Assembly (NCBI GenBank): GCA_905182995.1
Contig: CAJJDP010000155.1
Coordinates: 124,001-188,000, forward strand
Direction: 5' to 3'
DNA length: 64,000 nt
DNA from: Paramecium octaurelia
Taxonomy: Eukaryota; Ciliophora; Oligohymenophorea; Peniculida; Parameciidae
Below are positions 49,718 through 60,816 of the stretch, in pieces. The notes below the pieces were generated by a model that saw nothing but the letters and a program-made list of their open reading frames with translations, searched no databases and had not been told where the DNA came from. Every line of letters begins with the position of its first letter. The stretch's first letter is position 1. Made by a program: the position numbers and the translations under genes.

Positions 49718-52700
49718 ATGTTTGGAGATACATTTGAAACAATGGAGGAGTTATTGAACCCAACCATTACAAATTATCAAACAAGAATAGCCAGAAATTG
49801 TGCAGATTATATGGAATTGCCAGAGCTACCAAGACTGAAACATTTTGCAGGTCTAAAAAATTAAGGTGCCACATGTTACTTGAACAGCTTAATCCAATCC
49901 TTTTATATGTGTCCTGAGTTTAGAAAAGTCATTCTTTCGCTACCATTATGCAAAGAGACAATTGAGGATTCAGCTAACTTGGCTAAGAATGAAAGCAGAA
50001 ATAGATTCCTATTGGAATTTTAAAAGCTATTTATTTAATTACAGAGCTTGTAATCTAAAGCCACATCAACTGAAGCCCTCACTTCAAGCTTTGGTTGGAA
50101 TGAAGGCCAACAAATGTGGCAACAAGATGTCTCGGATGCAAATAAGTAAAAATGACATAAATTTATATTTAAGAGTATTATTTGAGACCCTTGATCGATC
50201 TTTATATGGGACTCCTTATATTATTGCTCCATTTTACAAGGGAGTGGTATTTCATCATATCACGTGTTTGAATTGCAAGAATTCTCATGGAAATGAAGAA
50301 ATCATGTATGACTTGAACATTTAAGTGGAAGGCAATAAAAATTTATCTGAAGGGTTATTCAGTTACATCAACCCATTTTTGTTGGACGGTAACAATTAGT
50401 ATTTTTGCGATATCTGCGGCATTAAAGTATTACTATTCAATATATTAACAGGTGGATGCATTGAAAGGAGACAAGATCAGAAAATTGCCACCTATATTGA
50501 CTGTGACATTGAATAGATACACGTTTGATTATGAGAAGATGCAAAGAGTGAAATTAAATGATAGATTTGAGTTTCCTTTGGAGATAGAGATGGGAGTGTA
50601 TTTGGAAAATCCAGTCGATAATTTAGTTTATGAGTTACAAGGCGTAATAATTCATAGAGGTAATGCTCATGGGGGACATTATTTCGCCTACTTTAGAGAT
50701 CTTTTGGACGAAGGAGACTGGCTATCTCACATTCCAGAATATTGGCAAGAAAAGGAAGAGAGCTAATAGTAATAAAAGAAATAGAATGCAGATGAAGTCG
50801 ACTATGATGAAGTGAAATTGCCATTCGAGATTGGCAATCCTAAAGTTGCCCAAGGATGGTATGATTTTAATGACAGTTCTGTAATCCCCATTCCTGTCAA
50901 TAAAATTTAATAACAATATCAGGGTTCAGAGAGTGCTTACATTCTGATTTATAGAGATAGGAATTTAATACCATCGAAATTGTCAAATGAGGAGATACCT
51001 AAATATCTATTTGATTATGTGAACTAATTAAATGAAAAGATTGAGTAGGACAGATAAACATATGAGGAAGCCAAACAACACATTATTATATCAGTAGCAG
51101 ATGCTTCAATAGTCGATATTTAAGATCATAAATTACTCAATGAGAAGTATGAAAAGGCGTCATACAAATTAAAATTATCAACAACAGTCAAATAGTTGTA
51201 TGAATAAATTAATAAGGATGAATATTGGTTATTGGAATTTTAAGAAAACTATTAAACTAAATTATTGCATTTTCCAAGATATTTGAAGAATTTAGAAAGT
51301 ACATTAGAAGAAGAGAAAGTTGGACACGAATCAACTTGGATTTTGGTAAAGAAGGACTAAGACATCCCTTAGGTGGGATAGCAGAAAGTGCCTTACCGAC
51401 TTAATTTCATCATTAATAAACAACCCTAATCTTTTCTATTGTATACCTCTACCACATTGTTGGAATTAAAATAATTAGTATTCGCTCTAACTGGAATTCC
51501 TGAAAACGAATAAGAATTAAGAAATACCCAGAATTAGAAAGTAGTATCAGATTTGGCTGATGAAACCTAATTGGGAGAAATGCAATTAACTTTGGAGACT
51601 TAAATCTTAGTTAAAAAGAAGAATCAAGCTTAGACTGCAAGTAAGAACCAGAAGGATTAAAACTAATAACTAGGAGAGGAGATTGTGTCAATTCTGGTTG
51701 AATAAGATGATAAAGTTGGAGTTTCAAAATTTTGTAAAAATCCTTATTGTATATTTAGATGTTAATATCAATTAGACCATTTAGGAGTTGATAGAATTTA
51801 TTAAAGAGTAATTTGGATTGACTGATGCTCATCGATTAAGAAACCTCAACGGAAAGATTCTATTCTGTAAAACAGACCTCACAGTATAATTGAAGGAATT
51901 CTAAGATTTTAGAGAAGGGTAAGATAGAATTGTAATAATATTTTAGAGGGGCAAGATTGCAAATCGAGAAGGGAGAAGTTCCTGAAACTGGAAAGATTTC
52001 TATAGTGGTTTAGTATAAAGAGTAGAATTTTGAGATACATGTTGATCCTAGATAAGACAAGATTGAACAAATCAAACTTGAATCCTGTAAATCTTTTAAT
52101 TTAGATGCTACTTAACACAGACTCTATAAGGTAGATTGGTTACAAGTACCTTCTGAAGGATTAACAGATGAAACAAAAACAGTTTCTTAATGTTATCTAA
52201 GAGATAGAGATTTAATTATATTATGTGAAAAGACAGCATAAATTGATTGTGAATTGATAAGATTTTAGCTCTATTCAACAACTACTGGCTACCCTGATGA
52301 TTGTGTTTTTCAGAAGCACGAAACCATGAGAAAGGATGCCACTCTGAAAGACTTGAAATAAATGATTATTTCTAGTTTTGGATTGAATGTCAATATTGAT
52401 TAATTGAGAGTCAGAGACATCAATAAAAACAGATTCTTCGGATAAGTGTTTAGAAAATTAGAATTGCCTCTTTAGAAATTTTAATTCTCCACTAATGATA
52501 TTGTGTATTAGGTATTAGAAAATCCAGAGAATCTTCAGGAGGATGAAATGCTACTATTAATAAAAGAGAGAGATCCCATTAATAAAGTATATATCAAGCC
52601 ATAAGAATTTGTCTTTAAAGTATCCAAAACACCAACTCTTTTGGAATTGAAAGATTAGATTTCAAAATTTGTGGGAATCTAGGAAGGAACTTAATTAGAA

Positions 52701-53191
52701 CTAGCTAAATTTGTAATCTACGAATTTTAATGGTTGCATTTAGATCCTGATGTTATAGAGAAATAACTATAGGGTAAGGGCAAGCAGGGTAAATAAGGTA
52801 ATTAGGGTAACTAAGGAAACTAAAATAATAAGAAAAAAGGTCAATAGAGTAAGAATTAATAATAATAACAATAATAATAATAACAACAATAATAATAACA
52901 ATAACAATAGCAATAATAAAATCCTTGCTAAAATTTAAGAAAAAATCCAATCAACTTAAGTGAAGGAGGTAACTATTTTAATTATATCTTTATAGACTTT
53001 ATTGGATACAGATTAGGTGATCATCCTAAAGATGACTTCCAAACAAAAGAAGATAATGAGGTATATATAACCTTTTATAATAATTTAATTAGCTCAGGGA
53101 AAGAATGATCGCTGCTCGTAAAAATAAGCATAATGCATTGGGACCAATGAGGCGACAGCAGGAATAAGGATTTGCTGTAGCTATTGAATGA
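49718..53191 (+). CDS. Ubiquitin-specific protease, USP40/USP47-like
   Basis: 1,102 residues after six introns: 50146-50173 (28), 50427-50451 (25), 51734-51758 (25), 51919-51946 (28), 52969-52995 (27) and 53061-53092 (32). The Cys box is GLKNQGATCYLNSLIQSFYM, with the nucleophile at about Cys53. QQMWQQDVSDANKVLFETLD is the region downstream that usually reads QQDA/QQDV. A zinc-ribbon-like C-x2-C pair is present in the finger. The His box is GNAHGGHYFAYFRDL (His about 303), and GWYDFNDSSV supplies the third catalytic residue near 368. The C-terminal ~600 residues hold several ubiquitin-like folds, then a glycine/glutamine tract of mostly TAA codons, then a conserved-looking tail. USP40 and USP47 share this catalytic-plus-UBL plan. 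It removes ubiquitin from substrates, which are unknown. Confidence 0.9.
52846..52921 (+). repeat. TAA/CAA-rich polyglutamine tract in the USP gene
   Basis: About 25 consecutive glutamine codons, mostly TAA with interspersed CAA and one TAG, follow a GKGKQGKQGNQGNQGNQ low-complexity stretch. It makes a DNA run of near-pure AAT/AAC repeats. Such a tract is prone to length change. Confidence 0.9.
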
Positions 53192-53234
53192 GGAATTCTA
53201 TAAATTTATCATATTCTATATGTTTATTAAATTA

Positions 53235-53999
53235 TCAAATGATCAAAGCTCCCAATACGATTAACCCTGATAATATGAGGTCGAAACAACTCATGCAATA
53301 GCCTTTGAAATTTCCTTGATCGTCCACATTGTTTGAGCTGAATGTGTATGTTCCTAAAGTATTCAAGAAGCATGTATTGTACGAATATTTGGAAACTTGG
53401 GCTGTTGTAGCAGGTATGCAGTTTCCATTTTACCATGTACATAATTATAAACTCTTATATGCGGTAGATGTAGCATAATAGAGGCAATCTTCTTAGGTTC
53501 TCAAATTTGGACATCCAATAGGTTAGCAAGTACCAGACCCACCTGTAGCCGATTCCCACTTGCATGCCAAACCATTCTTAGCACATTCAACACTAGTGGT
53601 ACAAGAAGCACAGGAAGCTGTTGATGAACTTCTTGTAATGCATGTGGTAGTACTTTTAGGGTCAGGGGCACAAAATATATTTGCTTCTGAGCATGAAGTG
53701 AGACCATTTTGAGCATTTAATTAGATTGATTAACAGCTAAAGTGTTTCAATTCTGCGCATGCTGATCCAGTCCAATAGCACTAGGAATTTAATGCGCAGC
53801 TATATTGATCTGAAATTTTTGAGCAAGTGATAGATTCACATGAAGATGATTAGAAACTCCATTGGCATCTATTTGCCAAAGTGCAATCCAATTATGAAGA
53901 AATTTAGCTACATTGACACACATCTGAAGGAATGTTCACAATAGCATTTTATGCTCCATATGCTGCTATTATCAAGAGTGATAAGCTTATAAATATCAT
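53235..53999 (-). CDS. Miniature cysteine-rich surface antigen
   Basis: 254 residues with no intron. It has a signal peptide (MIFISLSLLIIAAYGAQ), about 20 cysteines in PSA-style units with the C-x-W signature (CQWSFQSSSC, CYWTGSAC, CKWESATGG, CTWQNGNC), and a terminal hydrophobic stretch (CFDLILSGLIVLGALII) with no tail, consistent with a GPI-anchor signal. It looks like a one-to-three-module version of the large antigens at 7726 and 29826. Short antigen-like genes are known in Paramecium alongside the big serotype genes. The gene is convergent with the USP gene, with 43 bp between the stops. It could be a free-standing small surface protein or a reduced antigen copy. Confidence 0.85.
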
Positions 54000-54506
54000 A
54001 ATTTATTGAATTAAATCATTGCTGCCAGATTATTTTCGTATTTTAATGATGTTATCATCTAATAATCCATAAAAGAAATTTATTATATGTAATTTTCTAG
54101 TAATTATACAAATTTTATATAGAATGCATAAATTTTCCTTTTTACATCATTTATCCGCTCATTTAATCAAATTTCTAATAAACACTAATAGATTCCATAA
54201 TAATAATTTGATTTTCATAATTATTCCTTAATTAAGTTGTAATTTTATCTATATTGATTAAATCTTGTTAGTTTATAGATTAATAGATATTAATGAGAAG
54301 CATGTAGGATATTCTTCAGTTTTTGTTAACCTATCATTGAATTATTTTATTCCTGCTTTCTTACTGAAACGAGCAGATGACCAAAACAGTGATTAAATTT
54401 GGTTTGCAATTTGAAGGAATTCGAGACTGATTAAATATGATAAATATAAATCATTAAATGAATGAATTGATCTATATTTTAAATTATTATAATTATCTTT
54501 ACTATA
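54000..54506. other. Intergenic between divergent genes, nothing recognised
   Basis: 507 bp of AT-rich DNA between the start codons of the small antigen (minus) and the multipass protein (plus), so it should hold both promoters. No repeat, RNA gene or motif was recognised. Confidence 0.6.
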
Positions 54507-55646
54507 ATGACAGAGGCGAATCAAACTGAATTAATAATCTAGGGGGCATAAGACCAATAGGTTTAAGCCTAATATATCGAACTAAATGAGACGAGGGAAA
54601 CAGCATAGGAGATAAAAAACTAAACAGTTAATCTAAAAACTAGAAAGGAATTCCTGGTTTAATACTACAAGAAAATCCAACATTAATTTACCTTCTTATC
54701 TCTGTTTTTCCAGTTGGGATCTATAGAATGGGTAGGTCAAACAGTTGTTGATATAGGACATCATTCAACGGAATTTAGATGGACATTCTATATAGTTGTG
54801 ATTTTGCTTATTTTACTAGGATTAGGATTACCAATCTTTCGACAAAATCGTTAAATAGTAAAATTTCTTATCTAAAAAAGGTGTAACACTAGAGACTCAT
54901 TTTTAGAACTTAATCTGTTTTATTAGGATTTTTGTTGATTGGGGTTCGTAATTATTAGATTTATAATCAACATTTTGATTCCACATCATTTTGCATATAG
55001 ACTTCCTTATTAATATTTGCTATCAATAGTTTGGTCTAGATTCTTGTGGTGAGACGCAATCGTACTCACTACGGACCAGCTTATATAAAGTGGACAGTCA
55101 TTGGATTTGTTAGTTTTAATGCTTGTATAGGGTTTAGTGGATTTGAATTAGATCGATCTTTTTCAATCGCTTAAGCCATCATTCTTTATTCACTCTACTA
55201 CTTTAATTAACTGAATGCGACACTCTTGAAATTACCTCATGAATTACCTGAGGAGGAATCTATCTTAGATAAAATTAGCAAGTTCAAAAAAATATTTTAA
55301 ATATAGAATGAAGAAGGTTCATAGGATCAAGTTATCTAATAATTAAAGACTACACATATAGTTGTGAATAGAAAATTAGCTACTTTTACAGCAGGAAGCA
55401 TACTCTACCTTTTAGTTTTATTTTTGTGCATTTTCTTTGACAATGCATTATTTTTGGTCATATTTATAGTATTTTCTTTGTCATTAGTAAGTTTGGTTTT
55501 GAACACCCCGATTGCATCAAAAGTAACGTTATTTATATATCTTTTAGTCATTACAATAAACTGACGTTGAATTTGCTGTGTGTTTGACCTACATGGATCT
55601 ATTGAGTCCATTCAAAAATATTATCAAAAGCTCAATGCCTTAATGA
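54507..55646 (+). CDS. Multipass membrane protein, possibly Lifeguard/Bax-inhibitor-like (TMBIM)
   Basis: 362 residues after introns 54881-54906 (26 nt) and 55523-55547 (25 nt). A soluble Q-rich N-terminus leads to TRKEFLVQYYKKIQHQFTFLS. This resembles the start of TMBIM proteins (R..FLRKVY..L..QL). About six or seven hydrophobic segments follow, with an acidic cytoplasmic loop (ELPEEESILDKISKF) between segments five and six. The spliced end EFAVCLTYMDLLSPFKNII is reminiscent of the family's terminal segment (ALNLYLDIINLFL). The family regulates ER calcium leak and cell death in other eukaryotes. The match is faint and the usual central aspartates are not obvious, so treat it as a multipass protein of probable TMBIM descent. 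Confidence 0.7.
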
Positions 55647-55895
55647 TTTTATAAATAACAAAATACAAAAACAAAAAATATGTATATATTGATAGAATAA
55701 ATTATTGAGAATTGTGTTCACATATGCCTTTATTCTTTAGAAACTTTCTTTTATTTATAAAAATTAAGAAATGTTGAATACTGGCTGATTCTCTTCAGTT
55801 TAATACTAAACATAGGAAAGTGAAAAGAATAGAATTCATCTCATCCTTATTAAATCTTCCTGATAGATAATAAAACATGATATAATTATAAATAG

Positions 55896-57715
55896 TCAAA
55901 CTTCAGTATTAATGGTTTCTCCATGAGTTTAAATAATAAGGGTGAGAATGAGTGTTGCTATTCCAGAAACTTTCTTTATAGAGACACCAGAGAATCTTGA
56001 TTATAAAATGCTAACCATTTCACTTTGTCCAAGATCACCATACTTTTTAAAAACCTATAAGCATGCCTTAAGGACTTCATCAAAATGTCTACCTAATTTT
56101 TAAATCAATCTTGCTTTTAGATTCTAAAATAATAAATATTTGTATTATACTCTAATCTATTCATTAATTGGTGAATTGTCAAAATCATCTTCAACTATTT
56201 CTTGCAATTGTGAAATCATTTGACTCATTTCATCATCTTTTTTAAAAGGGTCTTTGTAGATAATTTTGTTTTTCTTCCTTCTATCTTCAATGGAATTATT
56301 GAAATCCTAGAAATCAATATTGGATTTGGTCAATGTTAATGGAGTACTGTCAGCCTCTTCTATAGGATCCAATACTTTCTCTTCTTCTTCTTAGGGATTT
56401 CTTTTTGGACTAAAAAATATATTGCTCTAATGATTGTTCACTATTTATCTACCACTCTATTAACGATCAAATGACTTGATTTGTTTCTTTAATTAAATGT
56501 GTTTGTCTGTAAGCTATTTGCCACTCTAAATGCGTATGTTTAGGGAAGGGGATTTCATTATTTTATTGGGTGTTTCGGGACCTTCTGAGAATTGATTCTT
56601 TCTTCTTGGAGATTGCTTTTTCGGAGATTAAACAGGAATAAATGATTGATTCTATTTTAATTGCACTCTCCTACTAAAATCGGGAGTGTCTATGGTTCTC
56701 TTGATTTCAGGTAATTTGTGAACACTAGGACTGGCTCTTTGTTTTGGAGTAGCCATTCTTTTTTTCAATTGTGGTAATTACTGGACAGATCTTTTGGCTT
56801 TTGTTGTTTGATCGATGGCTTACTATTCTTTTTAGAGTGTTTCACTCAGAAATGACTTGATTCTGTCTCTGATTAATTACTCTCGTAAAATCTCATTGAT
56901 AGCTGGTCGTCGATGTTCTTTCCCAGAGAGAAGTTTCCCTATTAAACTGTACTAGAAGTGAATGCAATTGCATACTTTCTTAATTTGCTTGAATAACACT
57001 CCAAAGTGGGAGTTATTTCACATCTGACAACTTTCAAAGCCAGCTGAGCGATGTTATCACCTTCAAATGGGGGTCGTTTATTGCACATTTCATAAAGAAC
57101 TACTCCCAAACACCATATATCCTATTTAAATCCGTATGGTTGATTCTCAAACATCTCAGGAGCCATGTAATAGGGAGTACCGATAACTGATTTTGCACAT
57201 GGAGAAGTTGTTGATAAAATCTTGGCAATGCCAAAATCTCCCAACTTCACCATTCCTTCTTTTGTTAGAAACACATTTGATGTCTTGATATCTCTGTGAA
57301 GGATCTTTCGATCATGACAATACTTGACAGCCAAACTCAATTGAGTGAACCAATCAAGTACTTGAGATTCTGACAAAGAACCTTGTGTTTGTTTTATCTT
57401 TTGAGCCAAATCGCCATCATCGGCATAATCCATAACTATACACAATTTACCCTTCTTGGTTTTATAAACTTCCTTGAAATTAATAATATTTGGATGCTTC
57501 AAAGTCGACATTATTTTTGCCTCTCTATATGCTTGCTATAATAATCAAAGCGATACTCTTACTGCAATTTCATCCTACTTCATAAAAGACACATCGATCT
57601 ATTTAATCACACATAACTGTCTGTCTCTTATACTCTCAGCCAGGTATGCTTTTCCATAGGCTCCTGATCCAAGGAGTTTGATGCGTTTATAAACTTCTGA
57701 CTCTTAGACTTACAT
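55896..57715 (-). CDS. NIMA-related (NEK) protein kinase
   Basis: 589 residues after a 27-nt intron (57536-57562, containing an in-frame TGA) and a second ~23-nt intron somewhere in 56960-57030. The exact borders of the second are uncertain, but a frame shift is required there. The kinase domain covers residues ~9-265: Gly loop [19 protein letters not shown] lysine, catalytic [14 protein letters not shown] (HRD near 131), DFGIAK (151), activation end GTPYYMAPE, and [30 protein letters not shown] supplies the subdomain XI arginine. HRDIK-S-N and GTPYYMAPE are typical of NEKs, which act on centrosomes, basal bodies and cilia; ciliates have expanded this family. The C-terminal half is basic with S/T-P sites, then helical. 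The regulatory partner is unknown. Confidence 0.92.
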
Positions 57716-57937
57716 AATTTAAAAATCAATTTGTATAAAAATGAATAAAATATTGTAATTAATGACGATTAGTTCTCATAATTTAGATGGTGTTATCACT
57801 CAAAATAGTTTACTTTTTTAACTGCTAATATTTTATTATATATCCCGATTATATTTTTTTGATTTTATAACATCCATATATTGATAATTCACAAATACAA
57901 AAACTATTATAATTTAATAATAATAATCTAAAAAATA

Positions 57938-59125
57938 ATGAGCGATTTGCAAGATGTTAATCCATATCCTTAATTTGATGAACAACAAGAATCAAATCAC
58001 TAGATTGAAGAACCCACAGCCTCCTAGGCAATTCCAGTCATTCAATAAAATATTGTGTTAGACAATAACACTCCAGCAAGAACCATCGGAGAAGCTTCAA
58101 GTGAAGAGAGAAAGCAATTTCTTATTCAAAGTCTGAGAGCCTTGTTAGTGTAACAGATGTTCCAATTATCACTGGCCTTGGGTTTTGCTTTTGTCGAAGA
58201 GTGGGGATTCTGTAGTAATTTCTTCCTTTTCCTCTTCTTCACATTGAGTCTACATCTATTTATAGCCACATACAAAGCAAGGGGGATGAAGAAAGAAGTA
58301 TCTATAACATGTTGAATAAATAATAGGAAGGAGTGATGAAGTTGTAATGGCTAGGCTGGATGATATGCTATTCGTTTGCAACAACTCTATTTTCGACTTT
58401 GTTGAATGTATTGTACTTAGGATGGTTCTTTTATTTGCCATACCTTACGATGACCTTCTTATTTCCTATGCTAACCCTGGGGATGATTATCCATCTTTCA
58501 TCTGGGAGTGCATGCATAAGTGTGAAATGTAAAGAGCATATCGTATCAATATAGAATACACAGTAATATTCTTTGTGATGATCTTCTTCATAGATCTATG
58601 TATTTCAGTATTTGACGATGGATTCATCCATTTTGGATACCTGATAGGAGAGGTTGTTGCATATCTTTATGGATTATATTTAACATTCATAAATGTTTAA
58701 ATTTAATATGTAAGAATTCAACATAACCATAATTTAAGCCAGTCAATGACTTGTCTCTCAACATTCAATAGGAGGAAACCAAGTTGGATCAAATGATTAA
58801 CTTCCTTGATAGAGGCACATCAAAATTTGAAGTGGGTGCGATTCCAGCTGAGGGTCAGGATATCACAATGGAAGAGATCAAGAAATAGAGCAATGCTCAG
58901 AGATTGATTAAATTGGCCATTTTACAATCGTTCTGCATAGTGTTCTATTTGTTCCCATGGTTGTATTTGGTTTTGGCAACTTGGGTGATGATGGTGGCTC
59001 ACAAGGCAGACACAAAGTTTGTGCAGATTGGCAAAAAGCAAGAGGTCAAATTGAATGAGCAATTTGTTGCACCAATATTAATCAACCTGGACATATTGGG
59101 AGGATTGAAACATGCAATAGAATGA
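57938..59125 (+). CDS. Multipass membrane protein of unknown family
   Basis: 366 residues after three 29-nt introns (58298-58326, 58508-58536, 58710-58738). The middle one, ending AAAGAG, is the least certain. The N-terminal ~65 residues are soluble. Hydrophobic segments follow: FFLFLFFTLSLHLFIATY, then a polytopic middle (WFFYLPYLTMTFLFPMLTL, VIFFVMIFFIDLCISVF). A long charged loop is followed by a last pair (FCIVFYLFPWLYLVLATWVMMV). It ends in a soluble basic segment. No transporter motif was recognised. Its stop lies 51 bp before the start of the COMM-domain gene. Confidence 0.75.
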
Positions 59126-59176
59126 ATATGTATAAAAATATAAAAAGTCACTGTTATTCGTAGAAAAATAATAATA

Positions 59177-59761
59177 ATGCAGAATTATGTGTATGACATA
59201 GATTCGATCAGGGGACTTAATCTTTCCTTAAAGGTGCCATTGAGTCTCTTCGCATACATGGTGGATGAGATTTACAAATTCACACTCTCCTATTAAAGTG
59301 CCTTTTCACTCCAATCAATGCTTCAGATATTTTAACGTGAGTCTGTACCCTTAGACACTTCAGAGTCGGAATTCTGCATCAATAGTTATGTGTACTTGAT
59401 TAGATTTGTGCAAAAGAATAATATCTCTGCAGATCATTTGAGTAAATGGTTGAAGGAGAACACTCTTGTTTAAGATGATCATAGGGAATACCTAATCAAA
59501 GTTCTGTCTGGCTTTGATCCAGAGACAGTCAAGAAAGTATTGAGTCTAGGCAAGTTGAAAGAGTTGAAATGGACAGTCAATTAATACAATGGAGATGTCA
59601 AATACCCTAATTTGAAAAAGCTGTATATTTTATTAGAGTTCCATATCCAAGATGAAAAGGGCAACCTACAAAAACAAATTATTAATCTAACAATCCAAGA
59701 ATTCAAAATGCTACAAATGGAATTCAAGGAAATTGGTGATATTTTGAGAAGTTTTATGTGA
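59177..59761 (+). CDS. COMM-domain protein (COMMD family)
   Basis: 194 residues, no intron. The C-terminal ~70 residues (125-192) fit the COMM domain: LKELKWTVNQYNGDVKYPNL with the family's conserved tryptophan, then a beta-hairpin KLYILLEFHIQDEKG, then LTIQEFKMLQMEFKEIGDIL helix. The N-terminal half is helical, as in other COMMDs (FQLQSMLQIFQRESVPLD-type). COMMD proteins form the Commander/CCC complex that recycles membrane proteins from endosomes with retriever. Which of the ten COMMD subtypes this is cannot be told. Endosomal function relates it loosely to the VPS8-like and PX-GBP genes in the window, but there is no evidence they act together. Confidence 0.85.
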
Positions 59762-60816
59762 TATTTATGTGATATTTTTACACTCATTATGGAAGCATAT
59801 GATGTATGTCTAATTAATTTACAACGATCACCCAAATAATTATTATATAAACTGCAAATATATGATATAAATCATCTTTCAATTTTAGTTACATGAATCT
59901 TTATGTATTCACAGAGTAACTCATTTATTAAAAAGACCATGTTTTTGTTTTCTTATTTTTCATTTTTGCTTTTTCTAATTGAATTCCGCAAATTCACCTC
60001 TATCTTTCATTTTGCTTTCCAATTTTCATTTGAGTAAGTGGTGTGACGTTGAGTTCAAAGCAATTCTTATCAAAGTGCTCCTAAAATTACTCGAATTCTT
60101 TATTATCAAATGCTCAAGTTTTTTAGTTTTGCTTTTTCTTCAGTTGCAATGCCATTTCAAATGCTCTTCTATTCAATTCAATTTCACTACAAAGTCTCCC
60201 TTTGTTTGCTTAAGAATTTAAATCTCCCCTACTCTGATTCTCCTATCTCTGTTACTCACTTCACATCACTAATTAGGTAAAATTACACATGATGCTCTAA
60301 TACATAATAATATTATTAAAATTCTCAAATAAATTTATAGAATTGTTTATCGTTAGTGATAAACCAAATTATTTAGGCTGTAATATATGTTGATATCGCA
60401 TACTTTATCAATTCTTTCACTCTTAAAGTGATATTAAATACTATGGAAGAATAATTTAATTAACTTTCAGTTATATCAATTAATCTTCAATTCTTGATTT
60501 TTAATTAAAAACCTTCATAACCTTATAAATTTTGACTTAGGATTCTTTTACTTAACATTTTAATACTACCTAAATTCTGGATATAATATATCAATATAGA
60601 AATGAATTAGTTAATTATCATTTTAATAATAATTTATTAAAAATAAGATCATTATATATCTCCAGATATTTCTAATAAGGAATGTTAATGATGCATTCTA
60701 TATACCTTGAAGGCTGCTAGTGATTAAATGAATAAATTTACTTTCTTATTATTTCTAAAAGGCCTTGAGGAATGATTAAGGTGATTGTGGCAATAATTTT
60801 CTATCAATTTTGGTGT
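59762..60816. other. Long intergenic region with a possible minus-strand gene relic
   Basis: 1,055 bp between convergent genes. On the minus strand from about 60200 to 59780 the reading has coding-like composition (EIELNRRAFEMALQLKKKQ, FDKNCFELNVTPLTQM), but it is interrupted by in-frame TGA codons and no small intron removes them cleanly. It is either a decayed gene or chance. The rest (60280-60816) is AT-rich and featureless. Confidence 0.4.

Noticed and set aside
52848-52921. AAT/AAC repeat as a CRISPR or satellite candidate
   Set aside because: It is in frame with the USP gene and encodes glutamine; there are no spacers.
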